Shown: piece after piece, positions 14,183 through 28,000 of the stretch | How the letters are laid out: the number at the start of each line of letters is the position of its first letter | How positions within the stretch are numbered: position 1 is the stretch's first letter | NCBI GenBank assembly: GCA_008711295.1 | Contig: VUYV01000004.1 | Coordinates: 9,106,010 to 9,170,009, forward strand | From: Anarhynchus alexandrinus | Lineage: Eukaryota; Chordata; Aves; Charadriiformes; Charadriidae | Direction of reading: 5' to 3' | DNA length: 64,000 nucleotides | Program-made: the position numbers and the translations under genes | Notes under the pieces: generated by a model | Databases searched by the model: none | Seen by the model: the letters and a program-made list of their open reading frames with translations, nothing else | What the model was told of the DNA's origin: nothing

Positions 14183-17100
14183 AGAGCGCCAGGCAGCTTA
14201 ATAACAGTGTTCCGTAAAGGACCGGGGAACAAGAGAGAGTGGTAGGCTCATCTACACTTACAAAACTGCTGCAGGAAAATGCAGTAACAATGGTCATTCT
14301 ACCTGAGTTCCAAAATTCTGTCACAGCCTTCCCCAATAATTCAGGTATCACACTTTAACAAGTTCACAAAATAATTAGCTTGTTCAGATATATACATAAG
14401 ACCACCCAGACTGAACTGCTCTGTCTAGAAGAAATTTAGCTGACTTGGACCTTAAGTACTGTGTTCTGAGCATCTGCCTGATCATTGCTTTAAAGACAAT
14501 ATAAGCTGTTTCCAAATAAGGCTCCATATGGTATCAGTGTTCTTGTCTTACATACACGCACAGTGCAAAAATGGAGCAAAGCCTTAACTGAACTGTGAAA
14601 TACGGACGCTAGTGGTACCCCTTCCACGTGTCAGCTTTTGTCTCAGCAATTTTTTGACACCATTACATCTGACAACGTAAAATATGATATTTCAATCCCA
14701 ACAGTAATTCCACTGGGATATATCAACCACGTACTGCCTATATAAACACCAGAATTCAAAGTCTGCATACAGAACAGCCATGAACTTTTTTTTTTCTTTC
14801 TTATACAGCTATATTTACTGACATAAAGGCTGCAGATATTATAATTCAAATTCACATGCTCTGGTGTGGTGCAGCTTCCTGCAATTTATTGGAAGGACTG
14901 CGGATGATAAATGTTTGCAGGAGCACAGCACAATATATGACAATGGTAGCAGAGTTAAACAGCCTCTGTGAAGCGAAGGACACTACAGAGAACACCGCTA
15001 ATGCAGAAATAATCCTGTTTATTGCAGAACACTGTTTTGTAACATCTGTGGTGTTTCTAGAGCTGCATTACCTTGGTGTCTCCTGTTGGGTTACACTGCA
15101 GGTGGCCAGTGCGGGAGAGGGCACAGCACAGGCACGGTGCAGCAAACCCCGTCACAGCATGGGGGACAAGGGAACCACACTCAGATCTACCTGATAGAGC
15201 AGAGACATGTCACACTATCTCTTTTGTAATCCTGACTATATGGAACCTGAATTAGGAGGTAAATTTTTATTCTACAAAATAATTTTTTGAGGTGTATTAA
15301 AATGTAACACACAATTGCTCCTATAGTAATATGCTGATTCCTAAATCTCCCCCCTAAAATAAGTTTCTCAGGCACAATTCTACATCTGAAATGTCTCTTC
15401 ACATTCATCACAAAGACCTTTGAGATCTCAAATGTCATTGAAATTAGTCAAATAGGTAAAACTCCTAACTAAATGTCCCAATGTGTTTTTTCTTCCCCCC
15501 TCCCGGGAAAATGTAGACATGCTTTCTTTTTTGTTATTTGGCAGGAAATAACATACCTTGTTTTATCAGAAGATACAACAAAAAGGAAGAAATATAATTT
15601 TATAGGGCTTATACTATAGGTCACCCATATACTTAGTAACAAGGCATAAAACCAGCATGTAGATATCAAGACCATCCACCAATGTTAACAGTTACTAAGA
15701 TGTCCGATAACTTTTGGGGTATGTTTCAGTGTGTTTCTGAGTCTCCCTGTTAAAGCAGTGACTATGAGATGGTAGATGAGATTACAGCTCCGAAATAGTA
15801 GTTGAGAAATCAAAGCAATCAAGATAAGTCCTTGAAAAAGTTCTCACAAATAGAGAAACCAACAGTGAAAAAGGAAATATGCAGGTTGACCCAAAACACA
15901 TTTGGAAGAAAGACAAAAACCAACCCAGTGGCATAAACAGAAATACAGGGTACAAAAAATTGAGTAGAAAATATGCAGCATAAGCCTGGATTTTTATGCT
16001 TGGAATTCTCAGTACTCTTATTAATTCTTAAACTAACTTTGATTATATAATTTAGCAAATAATAATTTAATGAATTTTCATATCTAAAAAAAAATCCTTA
16101 CAACTAAGGATTTTCTTTTTCTTCGGTGGTACACTAAGTCTTGAAACAAAGGAGAACAAGATGTACTGAAGTTACAGTAACACCGATTTATAAATCAGGT
16201 TGGAGTTAACCCGAGATATCCTTTGGCCTTAGCAGTATTTTGACTTCTGTCAGTTATTACTTAACTGCTGAGTACAGCGTTGCCCTGCAGACAGTGCACA
16301 AATTGAAAAATGCATCCCAAGATTCTTCTCATACTGACATTCTGATAAAACAAAAAGGTCACCTCTCCCAGCAAGTCCAAGGGCAGGAACAGGTTGGGTC
16401 GTGTTCTCCACGAACATCACCAACAACATGATGATGCTGAAGTTGCGTGATGCTGAACAGGCACCCTGCAGTGCCAATAGCTTTTTATGGGCATTCTCTC
16501 CTTTCTCAAACTGGGACGTGTGTTCTGACCCAAGTCACAGCCGTAGCACTGGAGACGTGTGTGCTGGCGTTGCAGTGGTGTTGGTGTTGAACACTCACTC
16601 GACATGCGGCCAGCTAGGGGCTAAGGACCGGGGAAAGTACGGAAAGATAATGTGTATGGGGAGTGCCATGACTGTCTGTAGCTTTGGAATGAGAGACAAC
16701 AGTCCCTAATTTGTGAGGCTGGGCAAATAATTACCACTGTAGGTGTCAGTAAAACAATTAGCTAGATCAAAGAAACACAGCTGAGGAATGCTTCCCCTTG
16801 GACTGACTTAGCTTTCAGTCGAGTACACTCCATAATAAAGCTGCCACAGACTTGGTCACAAAAATGCTAAAGATCCTTGTGAATTGCTTCATACACATTA
16901 TAAATACTTAAATTAACATGTCAGGATCTGGCATGTTCATACACTATAATTAAACCCATTGTTTCAAAAGAAATGCTGTGTACACAGGAAGCCTTTGTTT
17001 TTAGCGCTATATGCTCCGCAGTGCTCTACACCGTGATGACATTAGCACCTAGGCAGATTTTTAGCATCGATGAAAAATGATTTGTCTTTTTAGCTTGAAG

Positions 17101-19222
17101 CCAATAATGATTAAGGCCCAGATATAATTAATGTGGTCCGGGGTCAATACTAGAATTAATTCACACTCTACACAGACCAAGTTTTCAAATCAGCTGCCTA
17201 ACGGTTCTCAGCAATACCAGAAGACAAGACGGCTGCGTTCATGGGAAACAAGACCTTCTGACATAAGCCTTGTGTCCCACCCAGGCAGAGCTTGTTTTTC
17301 GTGCACAAAGGTTTATATTAGTTTTTTCTAACAGCTTCCAGAAGGTTAAGTATATTATGGCTCTTTGTTCTTGCACCTACAGACTCATTTCCCTGTCCCC
17401 ATTTGCTTTCAGAAGTCCAGGAGTTGGAAACCATTCTGTCCTGCTCTGGAAAATGGCAGCTTGTAATTCTATCTTTTCATGCTCCAAAGAAGGGAGCATT
17501 ATTGCTTCCCATGACTACATTTTCTATTTTAAAAATAATAATAATAAAAATCATATTAAAAATGCATAGAACTGAGAGATTTGTCTAAGGACAAAATAAA
17601 GAGTCTGGGAAAGTCAGATTTGGCTAATTACATTAAACCAGGAAGTCAGAATGTCTCTTCTGTGGCTACACACAAAACTAATACACTGAAGAGTTCAAGC
17701 ACAGGACCTATTTTTAGCACGACAAAATTTGCAATTTGGATGAATGAAAGCCATTGTAATAACTTGTTTTAAGATACCTTGAATATGAGCTAGTTTTTTA
17801 AAGTTATAGGCTCTGATACTATAAATCAAAATGCCACACAGAGTAAGGATGAGCTCACACTTACCTCAGCTGGAAGTTCCTGTAGGTACCCTAAGAAAAG
17901 TAGTGGAGCTGCTGGCGGAGCGCAGGCACAGCTGCTGTATCCTCAGCGCTGCCAGGTGAGCAGGGGGTGGGCACAAGAGCTCCAGGAAAATTCTTCTTTT
18001 TCGCAGCTTCCCGTGGCAGATGACAAGATGGAATGTTCTTCAGGAGGAACCAAAAAGGCAGCCTATTTTATTAATAATAAGGGTAATAACCACAGGCACT
18101 GGTGCTGGTTATACTGTCTTTCATCAAAAGAACTAGTAGACATTGGAGCAACCGACGTTTTACTCCATCCTTTAAGTTCTCTAGCACAGGCCTGCAATAC
18201 ACATTCCATGAAAAAATGCCACGAATCACCAAGTAAAAACTGGGGGGGAGGTTGCATTTCTCATCTTTCTTAGTGATGTATCGCCCTCTGTTGTTTAATC
18301 TGTGATACTGTCTTTAAAGTTTAACAGAGGGCAAGTTCTCTTCCCTGCTCTCTCCCCTCGCTTTCTTGCTACCACATAGTAAGCTGCAGGACAGAGACCT
18401 GCAGCTAGGGTGTAACATTATCAAATAATTTAAAAAAAAAAACCAACCCAGCCTTCCTCAGAACCGCTTTGCTGTGACCCCACAGCCTGTGAACAGCCCT
18501 TCTCTGGGCAGTGTGACTGTCTGTCCCTGGGAATATCAACTTACAACTCTCCTCCAGCTCCATGCCTCAAACCGATGGATCCAAGTGTTCTTCAAAGACA
18601 ACAGACAAGGCTCTATAGCTTTTCTCTCAAATGCCAGTCACCACTGGTGATGTATATATTTATTATTCCTCTTTGCTCCTCATTTTTGTGGGAGCTTTTA
18701 CTTCACATAAAGGTTCCTGATTTTGCCAGTTAAGTGATCTGAGCAGGAGTTGAGCCAATTAGCAATCGCAGCTGCTGATGGTGCTCTGACCCTGATGATC
18801 GCTTGCACCTGAAGAACTCAGCCTTGTGCTGTGTCCTAATGCACCGTGTACAGACAGTTTGGTTAAAACCAAGCCATGGTTACTGCAGATGTATTCCAAA
18901 TTAAGCCAGAGACCTCCCCTCCCCTAGCATTTCAGTGCATGAGTTTTTTCAATAAAAAAATAGGAATAAAACCACATTCTGAGTTCTAAGAACAGAGTGT
19001 TCTCATGATCATTAATAATTAACATTTGTGAGATACTTGGATACATTTGTTATGCGTGATACAGAAAAATGAAAACATAAATGAAGACTGGTTACTCTTT
19101 TTCAGGAATTGGCCTGAAAATTGTGTAGTAATTCTTAAATGGAAGATCTAATCTGTTTACTGTGTGTTCTTTATGTATCAGTGTTGTAACTGGCTTACAG
19201 TGTTAGTAGGTGGATTTTAAAT

Positions 19223-19233
19223 TTTATTTTATT
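19223..19233 (-). terminator. Candidate poly(A) signals for the SGLT gene
   Basis: On the - strand two overlapping AATAAA hexamers (seen on + as TTTATTTTATT) lie about 2.57 kb after the cotransporter stop codon. Mammalian SLC5A1 mRNAs have long 3' UTRs, so this distance is plausible. A closer but weaker ATTAAA lies at 21337-21342. Which is used cannot be read from the sequence. Confidence 0.3.
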
Positions 19234-20908
19234 TTATGCAGTTCATTTAAAATAATTCTGTATATCTAACTAAAGACCACTAAAATAAGCTGTAACCCTG
19301 TGTCTTACCTGACAGGACAAACTGGGATGTCTCAGGATGACCTGAAATAGAGTTGTGTAATGCTGTATGTGCCATGCATGGATATTGTGCTGTTAGGCAG
19401 AGAGATTCCTGGAGTCTCTCCACTAACCAGCAGTATTTCAAATTTACAGTCAGACATGGGGAACAAGCATGTGCTCACTGCTCCCGTTTCTAAAGCATGA
19501 GAATGCCCAGGACAGTGTAAGTTACTTTTTGGGTTTTGTCTGACTGTGTCGCACAAGAACAGCTGGAACATGGACAGAGTTCCACTAAGAACTGAAGAAA
19601 AGTCACTTTCTTCCTTAAAATCATGAAAGTGCCTTTGAATGCAATAGCTACCAACCTGAGGTGGCATTGTCCACAGTATCACACAATTTTTCTATTAAAT
19701 TCTACAAAATAACCAGCATCAAAAGGCTGCTCAGCCTGCCAGGAAATCACTTGCATTGTTTGTATCCAAAAGGCTGTATAATTTCACCATATTTTTCTTT
19801 TTGTAACAAAGCACGACAAAGAGGGATCGGGGCAATCCTCATTAAAGTCTTTCTTGTTTGTTTGTCAACCATTACTATTACTCAGAGCCGAAATCTAGAC
19901 ACCAAAGTAAGTTTCGCAGTCTTCCATCAGATGATATAAAAATCCCATCATTTTGTGGACACCAAACACTTCAAAATATAGAAATATTTTAATACATACA
20001 AGTCTTCATAGTCCATTAAATATAATTAATTCCATGGTCTTTAAAATACTCTATCACTGTATTAACTGTAAGAAAAAGGTTTGCACTGGTATTTATATAG
20101 TATTGATTTGATCTGGCCTATGCAAAACTTTTCAGTAAACTGCAGGGATTATACTGAAGAGCAGCAATTCTACTAGAATGCAGAGCATTTTGGTTTGGAT
20201 CCAAATGGAGAAAAGATCCTGTTGGAAGATTATGAAGTGAGAGTGATTAAAGCTGCAGGAGTCGGCAGCAGTATGGTATAGCACATACAGAGAGACTGCA
20301 CTGGCTTCCTATTTAGGTGCACTTATTGCAAGTCTGGTGCATCCCAGATGCTGTAGAATCACACTGAAACGCTCTGAGACAACACAGAGTCCCACAATAC
20401 GTGTGCAACAGGAACAAGGAATCGCGGTGCAGCTTGACTACCACAACCAATGTCTTCTTCTTACACTTCATTCCCCAGGAAGCTGAATTAGATGATAAGA
20501 TGATCTATTGCTTTTTGCTTTGAAGTGTTAAATCTATCTTTTCCTCTATCTCCAGCTGGTATCAAACTTATCAAGTGGAGACAATCAGAGTGGTTTAGCT
20601 GATACTCCGCAGCTGTGACTATTCTTCTTCATGAACTGTTAACTGTCATACAGCATGAATTCTATTTCTCAATGAAATCTTCAGAAGAAAGACTTGTAGC
20701 TTTGCAGAAAAGCAGTACAGAGCCCTCAGATGTACTTGAAAGAAAAATGCAACCACAGCATTCTGATGTGCAAACCATGTGCATGGATTGTTTTGTAGTA
20801 TGGTCCATAGAAAGAGGCAATACATAAACACCAACCCCACAATAATGAGGTCCTAGTAATTGTGGGTAGAGATTAACTTTAACATACCAAGATGGAAACT
20901 GATCAGTA

Positions 20909-21020
20909 AGAAATAAATATATATATAGACACACACATACATATATATTTTAAATATACATAATATATATAGTGCATATATATAATGTATGTGTATATAT
21001 ATTATATGTATTTTATATAA
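20909..21020. repeat. AT-rich simple repeat (TA)n/(CA)n
   Basis: A compound low-complexity stretch made of TA, CA and TG dinucleotides and their interruptions. It lies inside the possible 3' UTR of the cotransporter gene. Confidence 0.85.
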
Positions 21021-21796
21021 AAAAGCTTCACATTCAAGTATAGATACATATTAAAATATAAAGAGAGGACCATTTGAAGTTAACCTTAAACAGAGAATCT
21101 ATCATAAGCAGAATTCTTATTATTAAGATCATTGAGACATGTTTTCCCTCATTTCAAAATGCGATCAATTCAGATGGTTAGTGTTCCACTGATTACTGAG
21201 AAACACAACACAATGAAAAGTGAGAAAAAGGGGGAAAAGTTATAATGGAAAGTTAGATATTGTGTGAAATACATCAATATATACATAAATCCTTTACTTA
21301 AGATATCCCGTGCTTGGAGGGAACAAAAAAGATTTTTTTAATTTGAATTCATAATATGGTCCCTCAGTTGCTGTGGGTTTTCTGTAATCAAATCATCATA
21401 GCCAAAAGAAAAAGAAATTGAATGATCAGAAGAAGAAGGGTTGAAAATCAACCCTGAAAGGTAGTTTACAAACCCTGATATGAAATATGGCTCATGCAGC
21501 CTTGTTCTGCACCTAAAATATGAAATGTATCACGAGTAGAGAGAATATTGGATGGAAATTCTGAATCTCTGTTAGCCCTGGACTGATTCAATGTCTAAAC
21601 AGAAATTCTCTCTCTTGAAATCCCAGTGGCCTTCATCTTTAGATTGTTGAAATTATGATCAGAAAATCAGCAGAGTAAATCACCCTGATTTTTTACAAAC
21701 ATAGACAATGAAAATAATAAGTGTATCTAACTGTAAATCTACAAGTCATCGTTTTTGCTTGACAATACAGTACAATTCAGAACTGTAATTAGAGGT

Positions 21797-22020
21797 TTAT
21801 GCAAAGAAGGCGTGGCAAAAGACAGCCACAGCCAGTAGGATGATGCCATTGATATTCACAACATTTCTCCAAAGTGGCACTTCGCTTGTGTCAGTCAGTT
21901 TCTTCTTCAATGCTTCCTCTTCCTCCTTGCTCAGTTTGGGTCCTTTTTGTTGATCTAAGCCACAGAACCAGTTGTACGCTTTCTTAAAGCATCCAGGTTC
22001 TTCTTGATTTTCCTCGTTAA
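21797..22020 (-). CDS. SLC5A1: SLC5A1 exon 15 (stop codon)
   Basis: 224 nt after a TTCCTTCCAG acceptor, ending TAA at 21799-21797. It encodes the rest of the cytoplasmic loop ([20 protein letters not shown], then a Lys/Glu-rich [19 protein letters not shown]) and the final membrane helix, ending [10 protein letters not shown]. The cytoplasmic loop is shorter than in human SGLT1. Confidence 0.94.
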
Positions 22021-25000
22021 CTGGAAGGAATAACACACTGGTCATGAAATGTAAGCATGGACCACTGCATGCACCAGAAGATCTCTGTGACTGAGGACAT
22101 TCTATGTTTAATACAGCAGCTTTGATTTATGGTCGTAGTTACATGGAAACATTTTAGTACAAGGCAGTATATTCACAGCTCGCCTGGAAAAAGAGTGATT
22201 TTCTACATGTTGAAAAAGAGCCTTTTGCAGAAGACACTTGCACCTTTCACAGCCTGGAGACTCGGTTCTGGTATTGGAGAAGCAAACCATGCTGCAAAGC
22301 TTAAACTCAATTTTTTCAATACTTTTTACACTTGTAATTAAAAGAAAAATAAATTAATTTGAGGATACTTATGAAAAGGAACTCGGCAGCAGAACCAGAA
22401 ACCCAGCAAAGAGAGCAGGTGGTTTTGCCTAGATTGTCTGGCAATTCGTGTTCATGCTGCCTCACACCAGATCATTGCTCCTTCAGTCCTGGCTACTACC
22501 CGCTGCTTCCAAGTGAATCCTCATTGTTTCGTTCCAAGTGCTGGAGTCGCACACAGTTCTGCCAATGCACACCACCTCTCGCCTAAAGTATCTCCATTCT
22601 TTTAGTCCCAGAACTGCCACCGAGCTACCTAGGGAACCTACCTAGAGAATTCCTCCCTTCAAATCCACGTCACTCCTGATTTACACTGAGCTTGATAGAC
22701 TGGTGAAAGGCAGCTTACTAGCTGCTTCAACATGTGGGGTTTGAGGGGGTTTGTTGTTGGAGGGGAGGAAGATGTCTTTGAATATCGAGCGTGTTAATGT
22801 TTCTTCAGGAATTAAATAGGGATACGCACATATATTGATAGAATCTATAGATATTACAACAGTTACCTGATTCCTCATCCTTTTCATTAGCTTGGTCCTG
22901 CTCCTCATCTGCATCAAGATCAATACGTTCTTCTTTGCTGTTCCGCAAAGACCAGCACAAGCGGTAAAGCTGCCATGACACAAAATGAGTTTATAAACCT
23001 ACAATCTTACTACACCGAGATATACCAGCCTGGCCAGCACATGAACAAGCTCTAAAGCCATGGCAGCCCAAATGTCTCTTAAGTCAATGTCTAAGATTAT
23101 TAGGAGTCACTGAAGATTTGTGACAGATAAATGAAGACTATTTCCTTTGCTTTCTTACAAGGGCTGTGTGATGTGGGTAGCCGAAACGTCCGGAGGTAAT
23201 ACACCAAGCCCCGGTGTTTAAAGCTAGTGGTTTCATTAAGTTCCCTTTGTTGGGGAGCAGGCCCGTAATAATACTCACATGTACGTCAGGAATGGGCTTA
23301 GTCATGAAGGAGACTGCCAGGATGACAATGGCGGAAACCCCAAAGAGAATCATTGCAAAGTAAAGGTAGTGAATCCCACAGATGACGTATGGGCAGTTGG
23401 AAGGGGTCACACAGTTGCCAGTTCCGTAGGCAAACTCTGCGATCATTCTACTGAGTCCGGCTAGCAGCCCGATCATCAGGCCCCAGAAGGCACCCTGCAG
23501 ACAAAGTGACACAAGTTACCAACGGGAGTCATTTCAGGCATGGGAATAAGCTCTAAGCTCTGAATAGCTGCTGGAGGAAACATGGAGGTAGTTGTGTGTT
23601 ACACTGGCTTTGGCACATGGGTTTTAAACCAGATACTTTCAGTGACCATATTTACAGCTCAGTGTATTAATACAACTGAAAGGGGCAATGACCAGCGTCT
23701 CAGAGAAAGAGTATAGAGAACACCTTATCCAGCTCATTTCTCAAAGTTCATCTGTCTCCACACAACGTTCTCCTTATACAGGACAGGCTCTAGCCACAGG
23801 CTACACATCCTAAGGGTTGTTCTCCTGTCTTTTTATCTTTGAGGGCTAAATCCCTGACGGACGGACGGATGAATGGAGCCAGCTAGCAAGTCTGTGTCAT
23901 TCCTCCTGAAATATGTGTCTGGTTTATCTTCTAATGACCTTGTTAGCAATTAGCTAAAAGTTAATTCTCAATATGTTTTGTGGATGGTTTGCTGCTAGGT
24001 ATGTATCACTCTAGCCCAAGCATAAAAGACACACAGGTATGCCTGGGCACAAATTGAAACATGGGAAATTCAGTTTAAACATAATTTTTTTTTTGTTTTA
24101 CTGTAACGGTGGTTGAACATTGGAACAGGTTGCCGAGGGACACTGTGGAGTCTCCATCCCTGGAGATATTCAAAAGCCAACTGGGCAGGACCTGAGCATC
24201 CTGCTCCTGTTAGCCCTACTTTCAGTGGGGTTGCACTAGTCCAGAGGTGCCTTCCAATCTCAGCCATTCCCTGATGATGGTAACACAAATTTATAAATCC
24301 TGATTAAAAAATATTCTAGGTTTAATACTGTATTTAAGAACAAAACAGTTTTAATTATTCAGTGGTCAAAGTTACAAAAATGTTTTGGAGTAGGACAAGA
24401 TAGTTAATTTAACTTCTGGCAGAAAGAAGAATGATTATGAGCAAAAAATGTTGATAGATCTTATAAGTAATTACTGTATTGGAGTTTATCTTATGCAAGG
24501 CTCCAATTCTCAGAAGCTTTGATGCTTGTCTCCCCTATTTACCCAAATTTAAATTGTGCAGTGTGCACACACCCCCAGGGATTATACTAAATTCTTACTC
24601 AGGTAAAATTCCAGCTGAAATCAATGACAGGTTTTCATGAAGGGCACAAAGCTTTAATCCATTTGTGAGGTTTAGCCATATTAGGATGGGAAATGGAACA
24701 TCCCTTGTGTGTAAAACAGTCTTTTCTTGGATATACACACAAATAACCACTCAACTGGTCTCGAGAGAAAATAGCGAGGAAAAAAAGTTCGAGCCATATT
24801 CAAAAACCTTCTCTCTCTAAGCTTTCTCACTGAACTCATCCTCCTTGAAGCAAACCTGAGCAATAGGCAAGTGTTGTTATTCCAAGTACTATAGAAAGGA
24901 AATGGAATTCCTGAGTCCTCAGTTTTCAGAACGTCTGACACCCCAGTCACCGTGGCTGGCCTATGGTCCCATCAAAGCATGTGACAGACCTCATGCCTTC

Positions 25001-28000
25001 TGCGTTACTTACAAAGGCTTAAGTACAGTATTTCTCAGTTCACTGCTCTAAGAATCAAAATCAGTGATTCCCAGACTAGGTCCTAAAAGCAATGGGAAAC
25101 AATGCATGAAACAACAGCATGTTTGTTAAGAACAGCATTGATATAGTGGTCAAGAGGAAGGTGAAAGGCGATATGTTTCATAATGCAGTTTGGTGACCAA
25201 TATCCTAAAAGATTACTTTCAAATATGTCTCCTTGAATTATCCATTTAACACACTTCTTGGCAAAGTGATAGATAACGTAGGTTTCAGAGCTATCTGGGA
25301 ATTCCTAGGTGACTGTTTATCTATCAGATTAGCAAAGAACTTTTTCAAACTCATCTCTGAAACCTCAGGCCCTGGGCTATGGAAGCACAGAATCCCTGGG
25401 CCATAGTAGGACTAAAATAAACAGGCAGAACCTGCTAATAAAGGTGCTAAAACAAAAAAGCAATTCTCCCAATGCCTAAAGGAACACGTGGCATATTTTT
25501 TTCCTCATTTGCACTTACCTGCTCATTGACACGCTTGCAGAAGACGGCAAGCAGGAAGACAGCAGCGATGGGAGGTCCCAGATAGCTGGTGACTGACTGA
25601 ATATAATCGAAGAGCTGCCCACTTTGAGCGGACTGCACCACAGGAACCCAGGCAATGCTGATGCCAATTAAAAGCAACATAAATGCCCTGTAAACATAGC
25701 CAGATATTCAATTAGCCACCTGCTTAGAAGCGTCTATCAGAAAGAAAAAAACAGCAATTAATCAATAATTTTAATGTCCATTTTGTATTTCAAGCAGCAA
25801 AATCAATGATAATGGCCAATTACCATTGAACAAACAAAAGAAATCCAAGCTGGATATTGTGTCTGTCAAATATCCCTCAGCATACAGCTAAACATGCAAT
25901 CAAAACATAGAAAATCACTTTTTTCCTTTGTTTGTTACGTCTAGAGACAAACCAATAGCAGATCAACTAGAAGAACTAGTTCACTGATGCTGTAGTATGG
26001 TGTAGCATAAAGCCTAGGAAGATACTTTAAAATAGTTCCCTTTGAATAGCAGTAGGAAGTGTTGAGAATTAGTTCAGCTACTTCATCCACCGCTGTCAAT
26101 GGAATTGGAAGCAAGGTTGGGGTTTTTTCCAAAAGGAAAGTGTACGGTGGGACAGCCTGTCTGGCCACAGGAGGCCACTGCAGCACTGCCCACACACCCG
26201 AAAGCAGATTTCACCCAGGTGCACTTTTTGGAGACTGCAGTGTGTAAAGCCTCTAGTGCTGGCGATGTTTGTATGGCTAGGGAAAACTCAGCTGCACTTA
26301 CCTTCCAGCTAACATAAGCTCTTTCTCAGATGGTCGTGATCGAATTTTGGTGTAAATGTCCATAGTGAACAAGGTGCTAGCACTGTTAAAAATGGAAGTC
26401 AGGGAGCTCATAAGGGAGGCCAACATGACTGACAACATCAGACCCCGCAGACCTGAAATACAAAGATATGGGAATGGGATGAGCATTGCGTGAAGAGTCT
26501 CAGTACGTGGCGCCATCCATAGAGCCTGTCTGACCCTTTCAAATCAGCCAGTTACGAGCTGGTGCCTGCCTGATATTCTCTTGCCATGCAAGCAGAGTAA
26601 CACCTGCTGAGCTTTGGAAAAGCTATTTGCAGCACTGACAGGGCAACTCTTGAGCTTTTAGAACATAGGTACTTCTTTTGTGAATGCTGTCTGATTAAAT
26701 GCTGAAATAAAAAGAAAAAAATCCTCAGCAGACTTTCCCCAACAGTTGTAAAAATAATTTCTCGTTTGCAGGTGAGTGCTCACTTGCTTGTGGTATATTT
26801 GTAAACCAGTTGTTAGGCAAAAAAAAATGTTTCTTTTACTGTTTGAAAATCAGAGTAAGCCACTTTTCCAGATGGTATGATCTAGTCAACATGGTATGGG
26901 GAAGTACCGTTGTATTCTGATAATACTATGTACAACAGTTATAATACGATGGGGAAGTACTAAAGATATCAGGGAAGTACCATGGTCTGTATAATATCAT
27001 AATCTGTCTTTCTAGCCTTATGAACCAGCTCTGTGGTTTTCTGCAGAAATTTACCTTCTATGTATACATTGTCCTCTCCAGAGTGGTGCCTTATTCTCTC
27101 ATTGAACGTGTGTCCTATGGGACAATGTGTACATAGAATATCTTCTCCTCCCACCTCAGTGGGTTTAGCAGGACTGCAGGTGTATGCCTCCAACTCAGAA
27201 ATCCTGGCAGAGACAGTCTTTTATAAATCATTGGCAAAGTAGGTTATTTTTTACCTTCACAGAAAGGGAGGTCAATTACCATTTCATCACCCAGTATTTG
27301 CCAGCTGAGAGCTGACGTTGCCAGCATGTAGCTACTCTGCACCCACAGGTACAACTAGTTCAAACTGCCCCTTTGATTAATAGCACAGAGTTCTAGCAAG
27401 AATTTTTGAACTAAATATGGGACTTGGGCTCCTTCTATCACCTGCTTTTACAGTCTGGCAGCCTCACCTTTCCTAAAACAAACAAACAAACAAACACAGT
27501 GTCTTACCATTTGGCATAAGCTCCACTACCATTTTTGGATAAGCAATATTTGTACAGCCAACTGCAGTGCCACAGTACTGTTCACAGATTTTAGGCACAA
27601 CACAAGCCACCACATCTGAAGAGAGAATAAGGAGACAGGGTTAGATGAGGTCATACAAACAACATATTGCTCCCAAATTCATAGAGCTTCTAAAATTTAT
27701 CTCTGTGTTGAACCACTGGATTGACATGCTTGATATCATCCTTGGTCTGCTGGCAGGGAGGAAGGTGATTCTCAGCCTCTATCCTTCCTTTCCTCTCTAA
27801 AAGAATACTGAAAAGTGCTGCATGTCAAAAAAAAATAAAAATCAGTGGTAATTTGTCAGATCGGCACTGAACAACACAAGGAGAGCAAGTAGAAAAACAA
27901 GCAGAGGAACAGAAAGACCCCCCCTCCAACCTGAACATCTCTCCTCCACCTGCTGTTAAACACACGGATGGTTAGAGAGAGGGGAGATTGGCATTTCCCC

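Larger units (their letters stand above)
13331..21796. other. Convergent intergenic region and both 3' UTRs
   Basis: No coding exon is recognised between the RSPH14 stop and the cotransporter stop. The left part probably holds the RSPH14 3' UTR and the right part (down to about 19.2 kb) the cotransporter 3' UTR. Visible elements are an AAT microsatellite near 17534-17547, AT-rich dinucleotide DNA at about 20909-21020, and two copies of a GCCCTCTGTTGTT-containing motif (13354-13370 and 18279-18296). The many short open frames match nothing known to me. Confidence 0.6.
22021..26301 (-). other. SLC5A1 introns 11-14
   Basis: Intron 14 (22021-22866), 13 (22970-23278), 12 (23495-25518) and 11 (25688-26301) are non-coding with GT-AG ends. 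Apart from a CR1 fragment and a small GACG repeat in intron 12, I see no further structure. The open frames inside them have no similarity I recognise. Confidence 0.8.
26453..27507 (-). other. SLC5A1 intron 10
   Basis: Non-coding. It contains three scattered copies of GGGAAGTAC (26898-26980), a long inverted repeat (27056-27138) and an AAAC microsatellite (27475-27496) just upstream of exon 11 in transcription terms, that is close to the exon 10 donor. Confidence 0.75.
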
